A DNA stretch of 64,000 nucleotides, from the NCBI RefSeq assembly GCF_003946545.1, contig NZ_RHOA01000001.1, positions 186,001 to 250,000 of the forward strand. The letters run 5' to 3'. A model generated the notes under the pieces. The model did not search any database. It saw only the letters and a list, made by a program, of their open reading frames with translations, and had not been told where the DNA came from. How positions within the stretch are numbered: position 1 is the stretch's first letter; every line of letters begins with the position of its first letter. The position numbers and the translations under genes were made by a program. Below are positions 17,043-25,367 of this stretch, one piece after another. Source of the stretch: Levilactobacillus tangyuanensis. Its GTDB lineage: Bacteria; Bacillota; Bacilli; Lactobacillales; Lactobacillaceae.

Positions 17043-17903
17043 GTGCCAAACGAATCAGGCTTCAAATTCTGTTTTAACTGTGGGAAGAAGATTCCCGCGG
17101 AGGCTAAGTTCTGTCCCAATTGTGGAATGGATCAAACTCGGCCCGAATCAGCCCCAGCGACTAGTGCTGCCCCAGGTGAACAACGGCCTGGTGTCGCTTC
17201 GGATCAGGCCGAACCGGCCGAGCCAAGCCATGAGACCGACCAACCACAACCGGATACAATGGCCAAGCCGGACAAGGGTCGCGAACCGGTCGAGTCGTTT
17301 GTTGACCAGGGAGCAGATGACGAGCACGAGTCAACAAACGATGGTCCAGCGTTCGAACGGCCAGACTTTCAGCCGGTGATTCCGGCTAAGCCGACCCAGA
17401 ACGCCAACCTGATTAGTTCCCTGGAGTTGGGATTCAAGGACGCCTTCACCGTTGCTAAACGAACCTCACGGGCAGACTTCTGGTGGCTGTACCTGGTCAC
17501 CATCATTGTGGACAGCCTGGTGCAAAGCCTATTCATTTGGGACTTCCGGAAGAATCCGTTCACTATTCTTCCCATCAAGGCGGTTTGTTTTGTTATAGCT
17601 TCCCTGCTAACCGTCATGATGATTTCTGCCGGGATGCGCCGGTTGCATGATATTAATAAGTCCGGGAGCAACATTTGGTGGCTGCTCTTGCCGGTTATCG
17701 GCAGCCTGTTGCTGATCTTCTTCTGGGCGCAGCCAAGTGTTCCGGCCGGCCAGCGGTTCGATGACCCCAAGGTAACTGGTCGTCATTGGCTGACTACCTG
17801 GTGGCCATGGCTAATTTTAGTGCTCATGAGCGTGGGGTCGTATAGCTGTTACATCACAGCCCTGCAAAGCATCCCAGCGATCCTAACATTTTCAAATTAT
17901 TAA
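17043..17903 (+). CDS. Zinc-ribbon protein with DUF805 membrane domain
   Basis: 286 residues. An N-terminal zinc ribbon (FCFNCGKK and FCPNCGMD; Cys10, 13, 24, 27) is followed by a Pro/Glu-rich acidic linker (about 30-120). The DUF805 (YhaH-type) domain then carries the conserved TSRADFWW, SAGMRRLHDINKSG and FFWAQPSVPAGQRFDDP patterns within four membrane helices. Function of DUF805 proteins is unknown. The GTG at 17043 is preferred over GTG 17025 because GAAGGGG is correctly placed for it. A good terminator follows, so the gene is probably monocistronic. Confidence 0.85.
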   Translation: MPNESGFKFCFNCGKKIPAEAKFCPNCGMDQTRPESAPATSAAPGEQRPGVASDQAEPAEPSHETDQPQPDTMAKPDKGREPVESFVDQGADDEHESTNDGPAFERPDFQPVIPAKPTQNANLISSLELGFKDAFTVAKRTSRADFWWLYLVTIIVDSLVQSLFIWDFRKNPFTILPIKAVCFVIASLLTVMMISAGMRRLHDINKSGSNIWWLLLPVIGSLLLIFFWAQPSVPAGQRFDDPKVTGRHWLTTWWPWLILVLMSVGSYSCYITALQSIPAILTFSNY

Positions 17904-17928
17904 GACTGGAAAGTTCCAGTCTTTTTTG
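17902..17928 (+). terminator. Terminator after the DUF805 gene
   Basis: AAGACTGGAA pairs with TTCCAGTCTT and is followed by TTTTT. Confidence 0.88.
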
Positions 17929-18074
17929 TTTTCTTGATTTCTATCAATTTTGGCAACAGCCCAAGTGTGTATAATCAGACTTGCTGTTAGGATAAGCCGT
18001 CCTGGCGTGCTGGGGTAAAGGCTTGTGCTAAAATGTTGAGGAATTGAAGTCAAATCACGAAGGAGTTTTTAAGG

Positions 18075-18467
18075 ATGCCATTGATGCGAATTGATATGTT
18101 CAGGGGTCGGAGTAAGGCCGAAATCAAGACGATTTTGGATATTGCTTACCAAGTTGCCACGGAGGAGCTCCACTTGTTGCCGCGGGATCGTTACCAGATT
18201 GTGACGCAACACGATCCGGAAGAAATGATTATTGAAGACGTTGGCCTGGGTTTTGACCGGACAGACCAGGTCATGGTTTTTAGCCTGACATCCAGTCCGC
18301 GCGATGAAGGCGATAAGCAACGTTTCTACGCGCGCCTGGTGAAGGAATTGGCGGCCGGTGCTGGCGTGGCGCCGAGTGATGTCATGGTTAACATCACGAG
18401 TAATACCAAGGCCGACTGGAGTTTCGGCAACGGTGAGGCCCAGTTTATGAATGGAAAACTAAATTAG
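18075..18467 (+). CDS. Tautomerase superfamily protein
   Basis: 130 residues. It begins MPLMRIDMFRGRSKAEIK, so removal of Met exposes the N-terminal proline that is the catalytic base of 4-oxalocrotonate tautomerase and MSAD-like enzymes. The length and the tandem beta-alpha-beta pattern fit the longer Tautomerase_2 type. The segment VNITSNTKADWSFGNGEAQF is typical of the C-terminal half. The natural substrate is unknown. GAAGGAG lies upstream of the ATG. It is followed by a large folded intergenic element. Confidence 0.88.
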   Translation: MPLMRIDMFRGRSKAEIKTILDIAYQVATEELHLLPRDRYQIVTQHDPEEMIIEDVGLGFDRTDQVMVFSLTSSPRDEGDKQRFYARLVKELAAGAGVAPSDVMVNITSNTKADWSFGNGEAQFMNGKLN

Positions 18468-18480
18468 ATCACTTACTACC

Positions 18481-18656
18481 GAAGGGTCTGGGACAAAAGT
18501 CTCAGACCCTTCATGCGCTCCGAACGTATATTGCGGAAACGTGCGACAAAAGGCAGTCAACTCCGCTTAACCCCGATAGACAAAAAATCCAAAACCGGGA
18601 TTATTCGTCTATCGACGTTAATGCTCATTGACTAACCGCCTTCTGTCCCACTCTCT
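18481..18656. repeat. Folded intergenic element (two long hairpins)
   Basis: Hairpin 1: GAAGGGTCTGGGAC (18481-18494) pairs with GTCTCAGACCCTTC (18499-18512) with one mismatch and no T run. Hairpin 2 is a 111-base imperfect inverted repeat (18541-18651). GTGCGACAAAAGGC pairs with GCCTTCTGTCCCAC (12 of 14), AGTCAA with TTGACT, TTAAC with GTTAA, and CGATAGAC with GTCTATCG. It ends in CTCTCTTTTT. It looks like a REP/MITE-type repeat that may double as terminator of the tautomerase gene. Confidence 0.6.
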
Positions 18657-18704
18657 TTTTAATTGGCCGACCATAACGAGTCGCCAGCCAACATCCCGAT
18701 AAAT

Positions 18705-18733
18705 AAAAAATTCCGACCAATTGGCCGGAATTA
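18705..18733 (-). terminator. Terminator of the MFS gene at 18735
   Basis: On the minus strand AATTCCGGCC and GGTCGGAATT pair around an AATT centre and are followed by a T run. Confidence 0.8.
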
Positions 18734-18734
18734 T

Positions 18735-19913
18735 TTATGAAGCGTTATTTTTAGCTAAGTTGCGCCGATTTGGCAGGTAAACCATGATAATCACAGGCAG
18801 CGTGAGCATCATGACGGGGTAGAACCAGGCCCATGGTAAGGCGGTCGAAATGACCCCACCGAGCATTGGCCCCAACGCCATGCTGAGGTCGATCCCAATG
18901 TAGAAGGTACTGTTGGCCAGCCCGTGGTCGGCTTCGGGTACCAGCATCAGGGACTTGGCCTGGCAGATGGAGAACATCATGCCGTAACCCGCGGCGAGAC
19001 CGAAGGCGGCCATGATCAGCATGAACCAGTTGCTCAGCTGAGTCAGGCCAATTAGGCCCAGGAGGTTAAAGCCTAGGCAAAGCCAGATGAACCGCTTAAA
19101 TGGTACGTGGTCGAAGGCATCACGCAGTGTTAGCCGCAGGACCAGCAGGGTTATCGCGTAAATCGGGAAGAAGACCCCGGCCGGCACGCCGAAATGCCGA
19201 TGCGCAATGTAGGTCACGATGTAGGCTTGCGTCGCAAAGTATGGTAACGAGAATAACAGGATGATGACCGCTACCGGGACGACCTTTGGCTGCACCAAAC
19301 GGAAGCCGGGTTGCTTGTTCTTGCTCTTAGACGCCTTATAGTCGGGATGCGGAATGCCCTTGTCACCAACGAATTGAATCGTGACCAGCAATAAGAGGCT
19401 GAAGATGGCCGCCAACCAGAAGACACTTTGATAATTGAAATTTTGGTAGAGGAACACACTGACGGCGGGGCCCACGGCCATGCCTAGGGCGTTCGCCAAA
19501 CCGTAAATACCCATCCCGGAACCGATTCGGTCGGGTGGGAGCAGACTGGCCATCCAGGTGGCCATGCAAACGGAACAGAGAGTGTAACCCACCCCGTTGA
19601 CGATCCGGCACAGCAGAATCAGGGTGACGTTGTCGGTCATCCCATAGCCTAGGCTGGCGAGTAGGATCAGGACCCCACCGACGATAGTCAGATGGTACTT
19701 GGAGATGCGGTCGGTCAGGTTACCGGCCAGGGGCCGAAGAACCAACGAGGTTAAGTTCATGGCACCGGCAACGATTCCGGCAAAGATGCTAGTGGCACCG
19801 ATGTCCGAGGCGAAGCCGGCGATGATGGGGTTGATCAGCATGGAACTCATTAAGAAGAAAAAGCTAGCGGCAAGCACTAGGATGACGTCCTTGGTATATA
19901 AACGCGTTTTCAC
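18735..19913 (-). CDS. MFS transporter, DHA1-type
   Basis: 392 residues with about 12 membrane helices. The N-terminal half contains the MFS motif A-like loop LRPLAGNLTDRISKYH and motif C-like GLANALGMAVGPAVS. It resembles small-molecule/drug:H+ antiporters. The start is GTG at 19913 with AAAGGAAC upstream. A remnant that may be a decayed MarR-type regulator lies directly upstream on the same strand, the usual place for a local regulator of an efflux pump. The substrate is unknown. Confidence 0.83.
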   Translation of the reverse strand: MKTRLYTKDVILVLAASFFFLMSSMLINPIIAGFASDIGATSIFAGIVAGAMNLTSLVLRPLAGNLTDRISKYHLTIVGGVLILLASLGYGMTDNVTLILLCRIVNGVGYTLCSVCMATWMASLLPPDRIGSGMGIYGLANALGMAVGPAVSVFLYQNFNYQSVFWLAAIFSLLLLVTIQFVGDKGIPHPDYKASKSKNKQPGFRLVQPKVVPVAVIILLFSLPYFATQAYIVTYIAHRHFGVPAGVFFPIYAITLLVLRLTLRDAFDHVPFKRFIWLCLGFNLLGLIGLTQLSNWFMLIMAAFGLAAGYGMMFSICQAKSLMLVPEADHGLANSTFYIGIDLSMALGPMLGGVISTALPWAWFYPVMMLTLPVIIMVYLPNRRNLAKNNAS

Positions 19914-19919
19914 GCAAAC

Positions 19920-20188
19920 TCAGTTCCTTTCTAAATTGCTACGCGTTCGCGACAACTGGGTTAAGCGTTGTTGCTCGCGAGGAGTAAAGTCGGTCAGTAA
20001 TTTTTGGCGGGTTTGCCAAATGGGTTGGTATCTAAGTGGATTCGTTTGCCACGGATGATCGGCGGATACGCGCCGTGTGGCGGCGCGTTCGCTGGTCAGG
20101 TTTAGATGGCGAACGTCTTGGTGACGGTGTTGGCGAGGCTTCCGCCGAGAATGAATAGTTGGCGGACCACCGTTTCGTCACGGATCAT
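19920..20188 (-). pseudogene. Possible remnant of a MarR-like regulator gene
   Basis: A minus-strand ATG at 20188 opens a 28-codon frame (MIRDETVVRQLFILGG, continuing SLANTVTKTFAI) ending at 20102. A second frame, with no start codon, then reads through LNLTSERAATRR and WQTRQKLLTDFTPREQQRL to a TGA at 19920-19922, six bases before the MFS start. The first piece resembles the N-terminal helix and the second the C-terminal helix of MarR proteins. The winged-helix middle is absent. I infer an internal deletion with frame change. It could also be chance coding-like sequence. Confidence 0.35.
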
Positions 20189-20282
20189 GAAATAACTTCA
20201 TCTTTAAACTATACAGGGTTCGGTATGGTTTTGAAAGGGGTATTTTCAGTGGTCGCCAGCGTGAAAGCCATTGTACAGCAAA

Positions 20283-20320
20283 CAAAAACAACCGGCCCAC
20301 CTCAAAGTGTTGACCGGTTG
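20283..20320 (-). terminator. Terminator of the membrane protein gene at 20325
   Basis: On the minus strand CAACCGG (20320-20314) pairs with CCGGTTG (20295-20289) and is followed by TTTTTG. Confidence 0.78.
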
Positions 20321-20324
20321 TCCC

Positions 20325-21653
20325 TTACTTATTAGGTGATTTTTGACTGAGGTGGAGTGCCGTTAATCCCAGTGAAATCAAGGTTAGCGGCCAACTTAAG
20401 CTGTAGAAGTACAGGTTGAAGTCGGCGGCACTGTGAGGATTGAAGAAGGCTAGCAGGTCGGTATGTGCATAGGTGCTGGCTGTTACCAACAGGGTAAACA
20501 GGGCGAGCTGGCAGAGGAGGCCGCCATACGTCGAAAAGCGGTACTTGCGGATAATAGCGCTGTCGGCGTTTAATTCCGGCAGGTCGTAGAGATTCTCATT
20601 GACCTGGGGGTTGTCATGACCAACGTACAGGGTGACCAGCAGGAGGCCAACGATGTACGTTCCCACCCAGGGAATCAAGAGGAGAACCTGCCCACAGATA
20701 GCGGCGAGTTCGCTGAGGGTGAGCTTTCCTGGCAGGGGCCGCCGCTCAAGCTTGGTGAAGAGAGGATGACCAAGTTCGAAGCCGATAAGGTAAATGCCAA
20801 AGGTGGCGTACATGCCCATCTTTCCAAGATAGAAATAGGCGAAGAACCCATTGAATAGTAAGACCAAGGTCATGATAAAACCGCGATTTAATAGTCGGAG
20901 CTTAAAGGTTGGCAGGGTCTTCCAATCGGCGGCCAGCTCCAGAATGAGAATGATGAAGGCCACCGCTATCGCGACATAGATCAACCAGGTTGGCAGGTTC
21001 AGTGTCGTCTTACGCAACGCCGTTAAGAGGGCGACGATGGCGAAGCCGATGACGGATAGGCCCCAACGCCAGGCCTTGGTGTGTTCTGGGTGGAGCGCCA
21101 TTTCTGGATAGACCGTCCGCATGGGTTCCCGTAAGAGGAGACTGCCGGGGATGGCTGCGAGATAAAGTAACCCCAGCACGTCAAAGGAGAGCGTGTAGGC
21201 CAGGTGAAGTCCCAGGTCGGCGGCCACCATTAATCCCAGGAGGCCAAAGATAAGCCAGTAGAGGCGTTTCATTTTGAAGTGGCTGTAATGTTTGAGGTGG
21301 AGTTTAACGGTGAGAAAATACGGCCAGATGGTCGCGGCGCTGTAACCCCACAGCAGGCTGCCAATGACCAACCAGATAAAGTTGGTCGTGCTGGCAAAGA
21401 TGAGGGCGCCAGCGGCCCCTAAGACGAGGCTGAGGGTGAGGTAGGTGACGGACTTCAGGCCCATCCGTTGGGTGTAGAAGATGCTGGCGGACCGGGAAAT
21501 GTAGAAGGTCACCAGGGCGATCAACAGGGTGGTCGTATGTAATTGTTGATATTTCGCCATGATCAGCAGGTAGGGCAGGATTAGGCCGATGTTGGCCAAA
21601 AAGTTGAGAATCCCACCGGATAAATCGATGGCGGCGGACTTGAGTTTTTCCAC
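20325..21653 (-). CDS. Polytopic membrane protein, MFS-like, function unknown
   Basis: 442 residues, about 12 hydrophobic segments, basic loops; probably an MFS-fold permease but without a motif I can assign. The start is taken as GTG at 21653 because GAAAGGAG lies nine bases upstream. An in-frame ATG at 21680 falls within the expected transcription start region, directly after the -10 TATACT. The C-terminus (LTALHLSQKSPNK) is cytoplasmic and basic. It lies in a run of three separately terminated transporter genes on the minus strand, so it is probably its own transcription unit. Confidence 0.7.
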   Translation of the reverse strand: MEKLKSAAIDLSGGILNFLANIGLILPYLLIMAKYQQLHTTTLLIALVTFYISRSASIFYTQRMGLKSVTYLTLSLVLGAAGALIFASTTNFIWLVIGSLLWGYSAATIWPYFLTVKLHLKHYSHFKMKRLYWLIFGLLGLMVAADLGLHLAYTLSFDVLGLLYLAAIPGSLLLREPMRTVYPEMALHPEHTKAWRWGLSVIGFAIVALLTALRKTTLNLPTWLIYVAIAVAFIILILELAADWKTLPTFKLRLLNRGFIMTLVLLFNGFFAYFYLGKMGMYATFGIYLIGFELGHPLFTKLERRPLPGKLTLSELAAICGQVLLLIPWVGTYIVGLLLVTLYVGHDNPQVNENLYDLPELNADSAIIRKYRFSTYGGLLCQLALFTLLVTASTYAHTDLLAFFNPHSAADFNLYFYSLSWPLTLISLGLTALHLSQKSPNK

Positions 21654-21693
21654 AATGGGGACTCCTTTCGGTAACTTCATTTAGTAGTATACC

Positions 21694-21733
21694 AAAAAGC
21701 CGGGCCGATCCTCAGGTAGAGGACCGGTCCGGC
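21694..21733 (-). terminator. Terminator of the Bcr/CflA gene
   Basis: On the minus strand GCCGGACCGGTCCTC pairs imperfectly with GAGGATCGGCCCGGC and is followed by TTTTTGG. Confidence 0.82.
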
Positions 21734-21745
21734 GGCGATCATTGG

Positions 21746-22942
21746 TTATTCTTTAAGATTAATCGGCCGACGTTGGGCCAGTCTTAGGCGACTGAATATC
21801 AGCAACATCCCGGTACACAAGGCTAGGATGTACTCAGGCAGGGTGAGAATCTGACCATTGTGGAGGCCGCTCATTCCCCAGGTAATGGCACTGACCAGTA
21901 GATAATAGGCCAGGCTAAACCAACCGCTGGCACTGCCCATGACGGCCTCATAGCCGACTAAGGCGCGATTCAAGGCGTTAGGCAGGGTAATGTTGAGTCC
22001 TAGGAAGGTGATGAAGATGGCGAGAAGCATGGGCGTCACCAGCTGCCATTTGGCGGCCAATAGCCAGCTTCCGCACCCAACGACGCTGAGGGTTAACCCG
22101 CTCCAGGCCAATTGTTCGGGCGCCCACCAGGTGAGCAAACGATTGACGAGCACGGCGCCTAAGAGGCTGGCAGCCGCCAACACCAGGCCCAACCAGCCGT
22201 ACTGCACGCTGGAAAAGCCAAAATGTGTCATGAAGATGAAGGGCGCCTCGGCGTAGTAGCTAAACAAGATTCCGTTAATGCCGCCAATCAGTAACCCATA
22301 GGTCCAGGCCACGGGATCTCGTAGCAATCGTAGACACAGCTGCAGGTGGCGTGGCCGCACGGGGGTGGCGTTCACCGGCTGGGTTTCGGGTAGTCGCGCC
22401 CAGGCGTAACCGCCGACCGCGACGGCTAAGGTGACGAGCGCCGTGAAGACGCTGTGGACACCCCAGTAGAGCTGTAAACAGCCCCCAATTAGGGGGCCTA
22501 ACGCCGGGGCCAACGCCATGGCGGCGCTGGTTTTTGCAAAAATTTTGGCACCGATAATGCCGCTAAAGCTTTCGCGCATCATGGTTTGGGTAATCACGGA
22601 CCCGGCACTCGCACCGAAGGCTTGGACGAGGCGGCTCAATAATAGCCAGTCAAAGGTGGGGCTCCAACTCAGGCCGAGGTTGCCGATGAGGTAAATGGCG
22701 ATGCCGGCCAACATGGTGGGTCGGCGACCGAAGCGATCGGCGAGCTGTCCCCAGATAAGAACCCCGATGGCAAAGGCAATGAAGTACCAACTCATGGTGA
22801 GCTGGACCCGACTTGCGCTGACCTGTAGGGCTTTTTGTAGTTGCGGCAAAACGGGTGTGAAAATGGATTCGCTGATTTGTGGAAAACCAACGAGGGTGAT
22901 GATCAGTCCCAGTGAGGGGGCCGATCGGTGGACGTTTTTCAT
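21746..22942 (-). CDS. Bcr/CflA family drug:H+ antiporter (MFS)
   Basis: 398 residues with 12 membrane helices. The pattern SESIFTPVLPQLQKAL in helix 1, MSWYFIAFAIGVLIWGQLAD with RFGRRPTMLAG (motif A) and ALAPALGPLIGG (motif C) is characteristic of the Bcr/CflA multidrug exporters, which expel compounds such as bicyclomycin, sulphonamides or chloramphenicol in other bacteria. The actual substrate is unknown. AAGGAG lies seven bases before the ATG. It has its own terminator, and no regulator is adjacent. Confidence 0.88.
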   Translation of the reverse strand: MKNVHRSAPSLGLIITLVGFPQISESIFTPVLPQLQKALQVSASRVQLTMSWYFIAFAIGVLIWGQLADRFGRRPTMLAGIAIYLIGNLGLSWSPTFDWLLLSRLVQAFGASAGSVITQTMMRESFSGIIGAKIFAKTSAAMALAPALGPLIGGCLQLYWGVHSVFTALVTLAVAVGGYAWARLPETQPVNATPVRPRHLQLCLRLLRDPVAWTYGLLIGGINGILFSYYAEAPFIFMTHFGFSSVQYGWLGLVLAAASLLGAVLVNRLLTWWAPEQLAWSGLTLSVVGCGSWLLAAKWQLVTPMLLAIFITFLGLNITLPNALNRALVGYEAVMGSASGWFSLAYYLLVSAITWGMSGLHNGQILTLPEYILALCTGMLLIFSRLRLAQRRPINLKE

Positions 22943-23095
22943 GATATTTCTCCTTAAAAGTTATTCTGCGGAAAAACGTCCTTGTCCGTTTGCGGGGACA
23001 CACGCCATTAATTTAGTTAAAGTCATTGGGCTGGTCACCCCTCTCATAGTAATCGTTCCACCATACGGGATTGCTTAAGACCTGTCAAGTCGATC

Positions 23096-23118
23096 AAAAA
23101 AAGCCGGAAAATTCCGGC
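23096..23118 (-). terminator. Terminator of the opuC operon
   Basis: GCCGGAA/TTCCGGC (23103-23118) followed on the minus strand by seven T. Confidence 0.85.
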
Positions 23119-23135
23119 CGGATGAAACCGTAAGT

Positions 23136-23798
23136 TTAACGTTCCGAAGAAGTCTTTGGCGTTAAGCGTTTTTCAATGAAGGAGAGGACCAGGTCGGTGA
23201 TGATGGCCATCAATGCGGTGGGTAAGGCCCCCGCCAGGATGATGGCACCACCGTTGGTCGCATTGGTTCCACGAACGATGATGTCGCCCAGGCCGCCGGA
23301 CCCGATGAAGGACCCGATGACGGTAATCCCGATGCCAATGACTAGAGCATTACGAATACCGGCAATGATGACGGCTAACGAAAGGGGAATGCGAATGGTC
23401 TTCATGATTTGTAACCGCGTCATCCCCATCCCCTTGCCGGCATCCAAGACGTCGGGATCGACGCTGATCATGCCGGTGTAGGTGTTCTTGATGATGGGAA
23501 GAAGGGAGTAGAGGAAGACGGTCACAATGACGGTCGTTTGCCCGAGCCCCAGTCCCAGCATCAGAATGGACAGCATTGCCAGCGAAGGAATGGTCTGAAT
23601 CACGTTGGCGATGCCAATGATGGCGGGCGAGAGTTTCCGGTATTGAGAAATCCAGATGCCTAACGGAATGCCGACGATCGCTCCCAACAGGACGCCGTAG
23701 ATGGAAACCAGGAATGTTTGGTTGAATTGCCCGAGGACGTACATCCCGTTGTGTGAAAAGTAGTAGACCAACTGGCTAAATAAATCCATGCCTTTCAT
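23136..23798 (-). CDS. opuCD: Glycine betaine/carnitine/choline ABC transporter permease OpuCD
   Basis: 220 residues with about six membrane helices. The BPD_transp_1 EAA-like loop is VDPDVLDAGKGMGMTRLQIM, and ISQYRKLSPAIIGIANVIQTIP with the GSGGLGDIIVRG segment is typical of OpuCB/CD permeases. It is the last gene of the four-gene operon, three bases after opuCC, and ends at a terminator. With OpuCB it forms the membrane channel for compatible-solute uptake under osmotic stress. The in-frame ATG three codons later is an alternative start. Confidence 0.9.
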   Translation of the reverse strand: MKGMDLFSQLVYYFSHNGMYVLGQFNQTFLVSIYGVLLGAIVGIPLGIWISQYRKLSPAIIGIANVIQTIPSLAMLSILMLGLGLGQTTVIVTVFLYSLLPIIKNTYTGMISVDPDVLDAGKGMGMTRLQIMKTIRIPLSLAVIIAGIRNALVIGIGITVIGSFIGSGGLGDIIVRGTNATNGGAIILAGALPTALMAIITDLVLSFIEKRLTPKTSSER

Positions 23799-23800
23799 GC

Positions 23801-24730
23801 CTAATTCCCCCCTTCGAAGTAGTTGTGAGCCTTCAGATAATTGTTGGCAACGGTTTGTGGTTCTTGGAGTTCGTCGTCAACTTCGTAGTTCAGGTGTTGC
23901 ATGGTCTTCAAGGAAATCTTGCCGACCAAACGGTTCAGGACTGGTTTGAGTTCGGGATGCTTCTTCAGAATCGCGTTCGTGGCCACCGGGCTGGCATCGT
24001 ACGGTGGGAAGAAGTCGCGGTCGTCCTTCAGAAGTTTCAAATGGTAACTGGCGACCCGGCCGTCGGTGGAGTAACCCAGGATGGCATCCATCTTGTTGGC
24101 CGATAGCGCGTCGTAGAGCAGGCCAACCTGCATTGGATAGACCGTGCCGAAGCTGTAGCCGTAGGTCTTCTGAAAGGCGGGATACCCGTCACCCTGACGG
24201 TTCTGCCAGATTTGGTCGATCCCCACCTTCATATTGGGGGCCATTTTCTGCAGGTCACTGACCTTGGTTAGGTGATGTTTCTTGGCGTAGTCCGCCTTCA
24301 CCATCCAAGCATAGGTGTCGGCAAAGCCGTAAGACTTGAAGTAGGTCATCTGATAGCGATCGTTGAATTCACGCGTCACGATGCCCTTGACCTTGCTGGG
24401 ATCGCGTTGGAACTTTTCATTCAGGACGGTGGTGAGGTCGGTTCCATAGAAGCGGATCGCCGAGATGTCGGCGTCACCGTTCTTTAGAGCGTTAAAGCTC
24501 ACGTTACCGGAGCCTAAGTTGTTGATGATAGTCGAATCAAGGTTGGTGTAGTGATGAATCATGCCTTGAATCATGTAGGCCATAATTTGTTGTTCAGTTG
24601 TATTTTGTGAGGCAATCCGGACCGTTTGGTTGTTCGAGGCATTCAGCCCCGGTAGTCCGCAGCCGGCCAGTGGTAATAGGACAAGGGTTACCAACAGTCC
24701 GGCAAGCCATTGACGTAAGTGTTTTCGCAT
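23801..24730 (-). CDS. opuCC: Osmolyte ABC transporter substrate-binding lipoprotein OpuCC
   Basis: 309 residues. The signal peptide ends in the lipobox LAGC (Cys24; LVLLPLAGCGLPGLN), so it is a membrane-anchored lipoprotein. The mature part is an OpuAC-type periplasmic-binding fold: TVRIASQNTTEQQIMAYM at the N-terminus, GTDLTTVLNEKFQRDP in the middle and GYSTDGRVASYHLKLLKDD towards the C-terminal lobe. It captures glycine betaine, carnitine or choline for the OpuCA/CB/CD complex. The ATG at 24730 is chosen over an upstream frame extension because AGGAGG lies just before it and the signal peptide starts there. Confidence 0.9.
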   Translation of the reverse strand: MRKHLRQWLAGLLVTLVLLPLAGCGLPGLNASNNQTVRIASQNTTEQQIMAYMIQGMIHHYTNLDSTIINNLGSGNVSFNALKNGDADISAIRFYGTDLTTVLNEKFQRDPSKVKGIVTREFNDRYQMTYFKSYGFADTYAWMVKADYAKKHHLTKVSDLQKMAPNMKVGIDQIWQNRQGDGYPAFQKTYGYSFGTVYPMQVGLLYDALSANKMDAILGYSTDGRVASYHLKLLKDDRDFFPPYDASPVATNAILKKHPELKPVLNRLVGKISLKTMQHLNYEVDDELQEPQTVANNYLKAHNYFEGGN

Positions 24731-24740
24731 GACGGACCTC

Positions 24741-25367
24741 CTATCGTAGTTGTCGTGGGGAAACCAGCGTTTCAACCTTACCCAGTAGATAGTCGACGAT
24801 GAGCGCCAACAGGATGACGGGAATCGACCCGCCAAGAATCAGATCTGACCGGTAGAGGTTGAGTCCGTTGAAGATGAAGTCACCCAACCCCCCGGCGCCA
24901 ATGTAGGAAGCCAGGGTGGCCCAAGCAATGACGTAGGTGGCCGAGAGCCGGATACCGGACATGATAACCGGGGCGGCTAAGGGAATTTCGGCCTGAGTCA
25001 TTCGTTGCCACCAGGTCATGCCCATGCCTTCGGCGGCGTCCTTAACCGTGGGCGACACGCCCTGCATGCCCAAGTACGTGTTTCGTAGAATGGGAAGCAG
25101 AGAGTAAATGAACAATGCGACGATGGCTGGGGTTGAGCCAATCCCGAAGATGGGGATCATCATGGCCAGTAAGGCCATGGCGGGGATGGTTTGCAGGACG
25201 CCCGCCAAGGAAATAATAAAGTTGGCGCCATGTTTCATCCTAGTCAGGAGGACGCCTAGGGGCACCGCGACAATGACCCCCAGAAACAGAGCGGCGGCGG
25301 AGATGTAAAGGTGCTGGCCCGTCTTACTCAGCAATTGGGTCCCGTAGGTTGCAAAGAAGTGCATCAT
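24741..25367 (-). CDS. opuCB: Glycine betaine/carnitine/choline ABC transporter permease OpuCB
   Basis: 208 residues, about five to six membrane helices. The conserved loop is [20 protein letters not shown], and the [15 protein letters not shown] segment matches its partner OpuCD. Its first codons overlap the opuCA stop by four bases (ATGA type), which implies translational coupling. opuCC begins ten bases after its stop. It is the second gene of the operon and pairs with OpuCD in the transport channel. Confidence 0.9.
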   Translation of the reverse strand: MMHFFATYGTQLLSKTGQHLYISAAALFLGVIVAVPLGVLLTRMKHGANFIISLAGVLQTIPAMALLAMMIPIFGIGSTPAIVALFIYSLLPILRNTYLGMQGVSPTVKDAAEGMGMTWWQRMTQAEIPLAAPVIMSGIRLSATYVIAWATLASYIGAGGLGDFIFNGLNLYRSDLILGGSIPVILLALIVDYLLGKVETLVSPRQLR

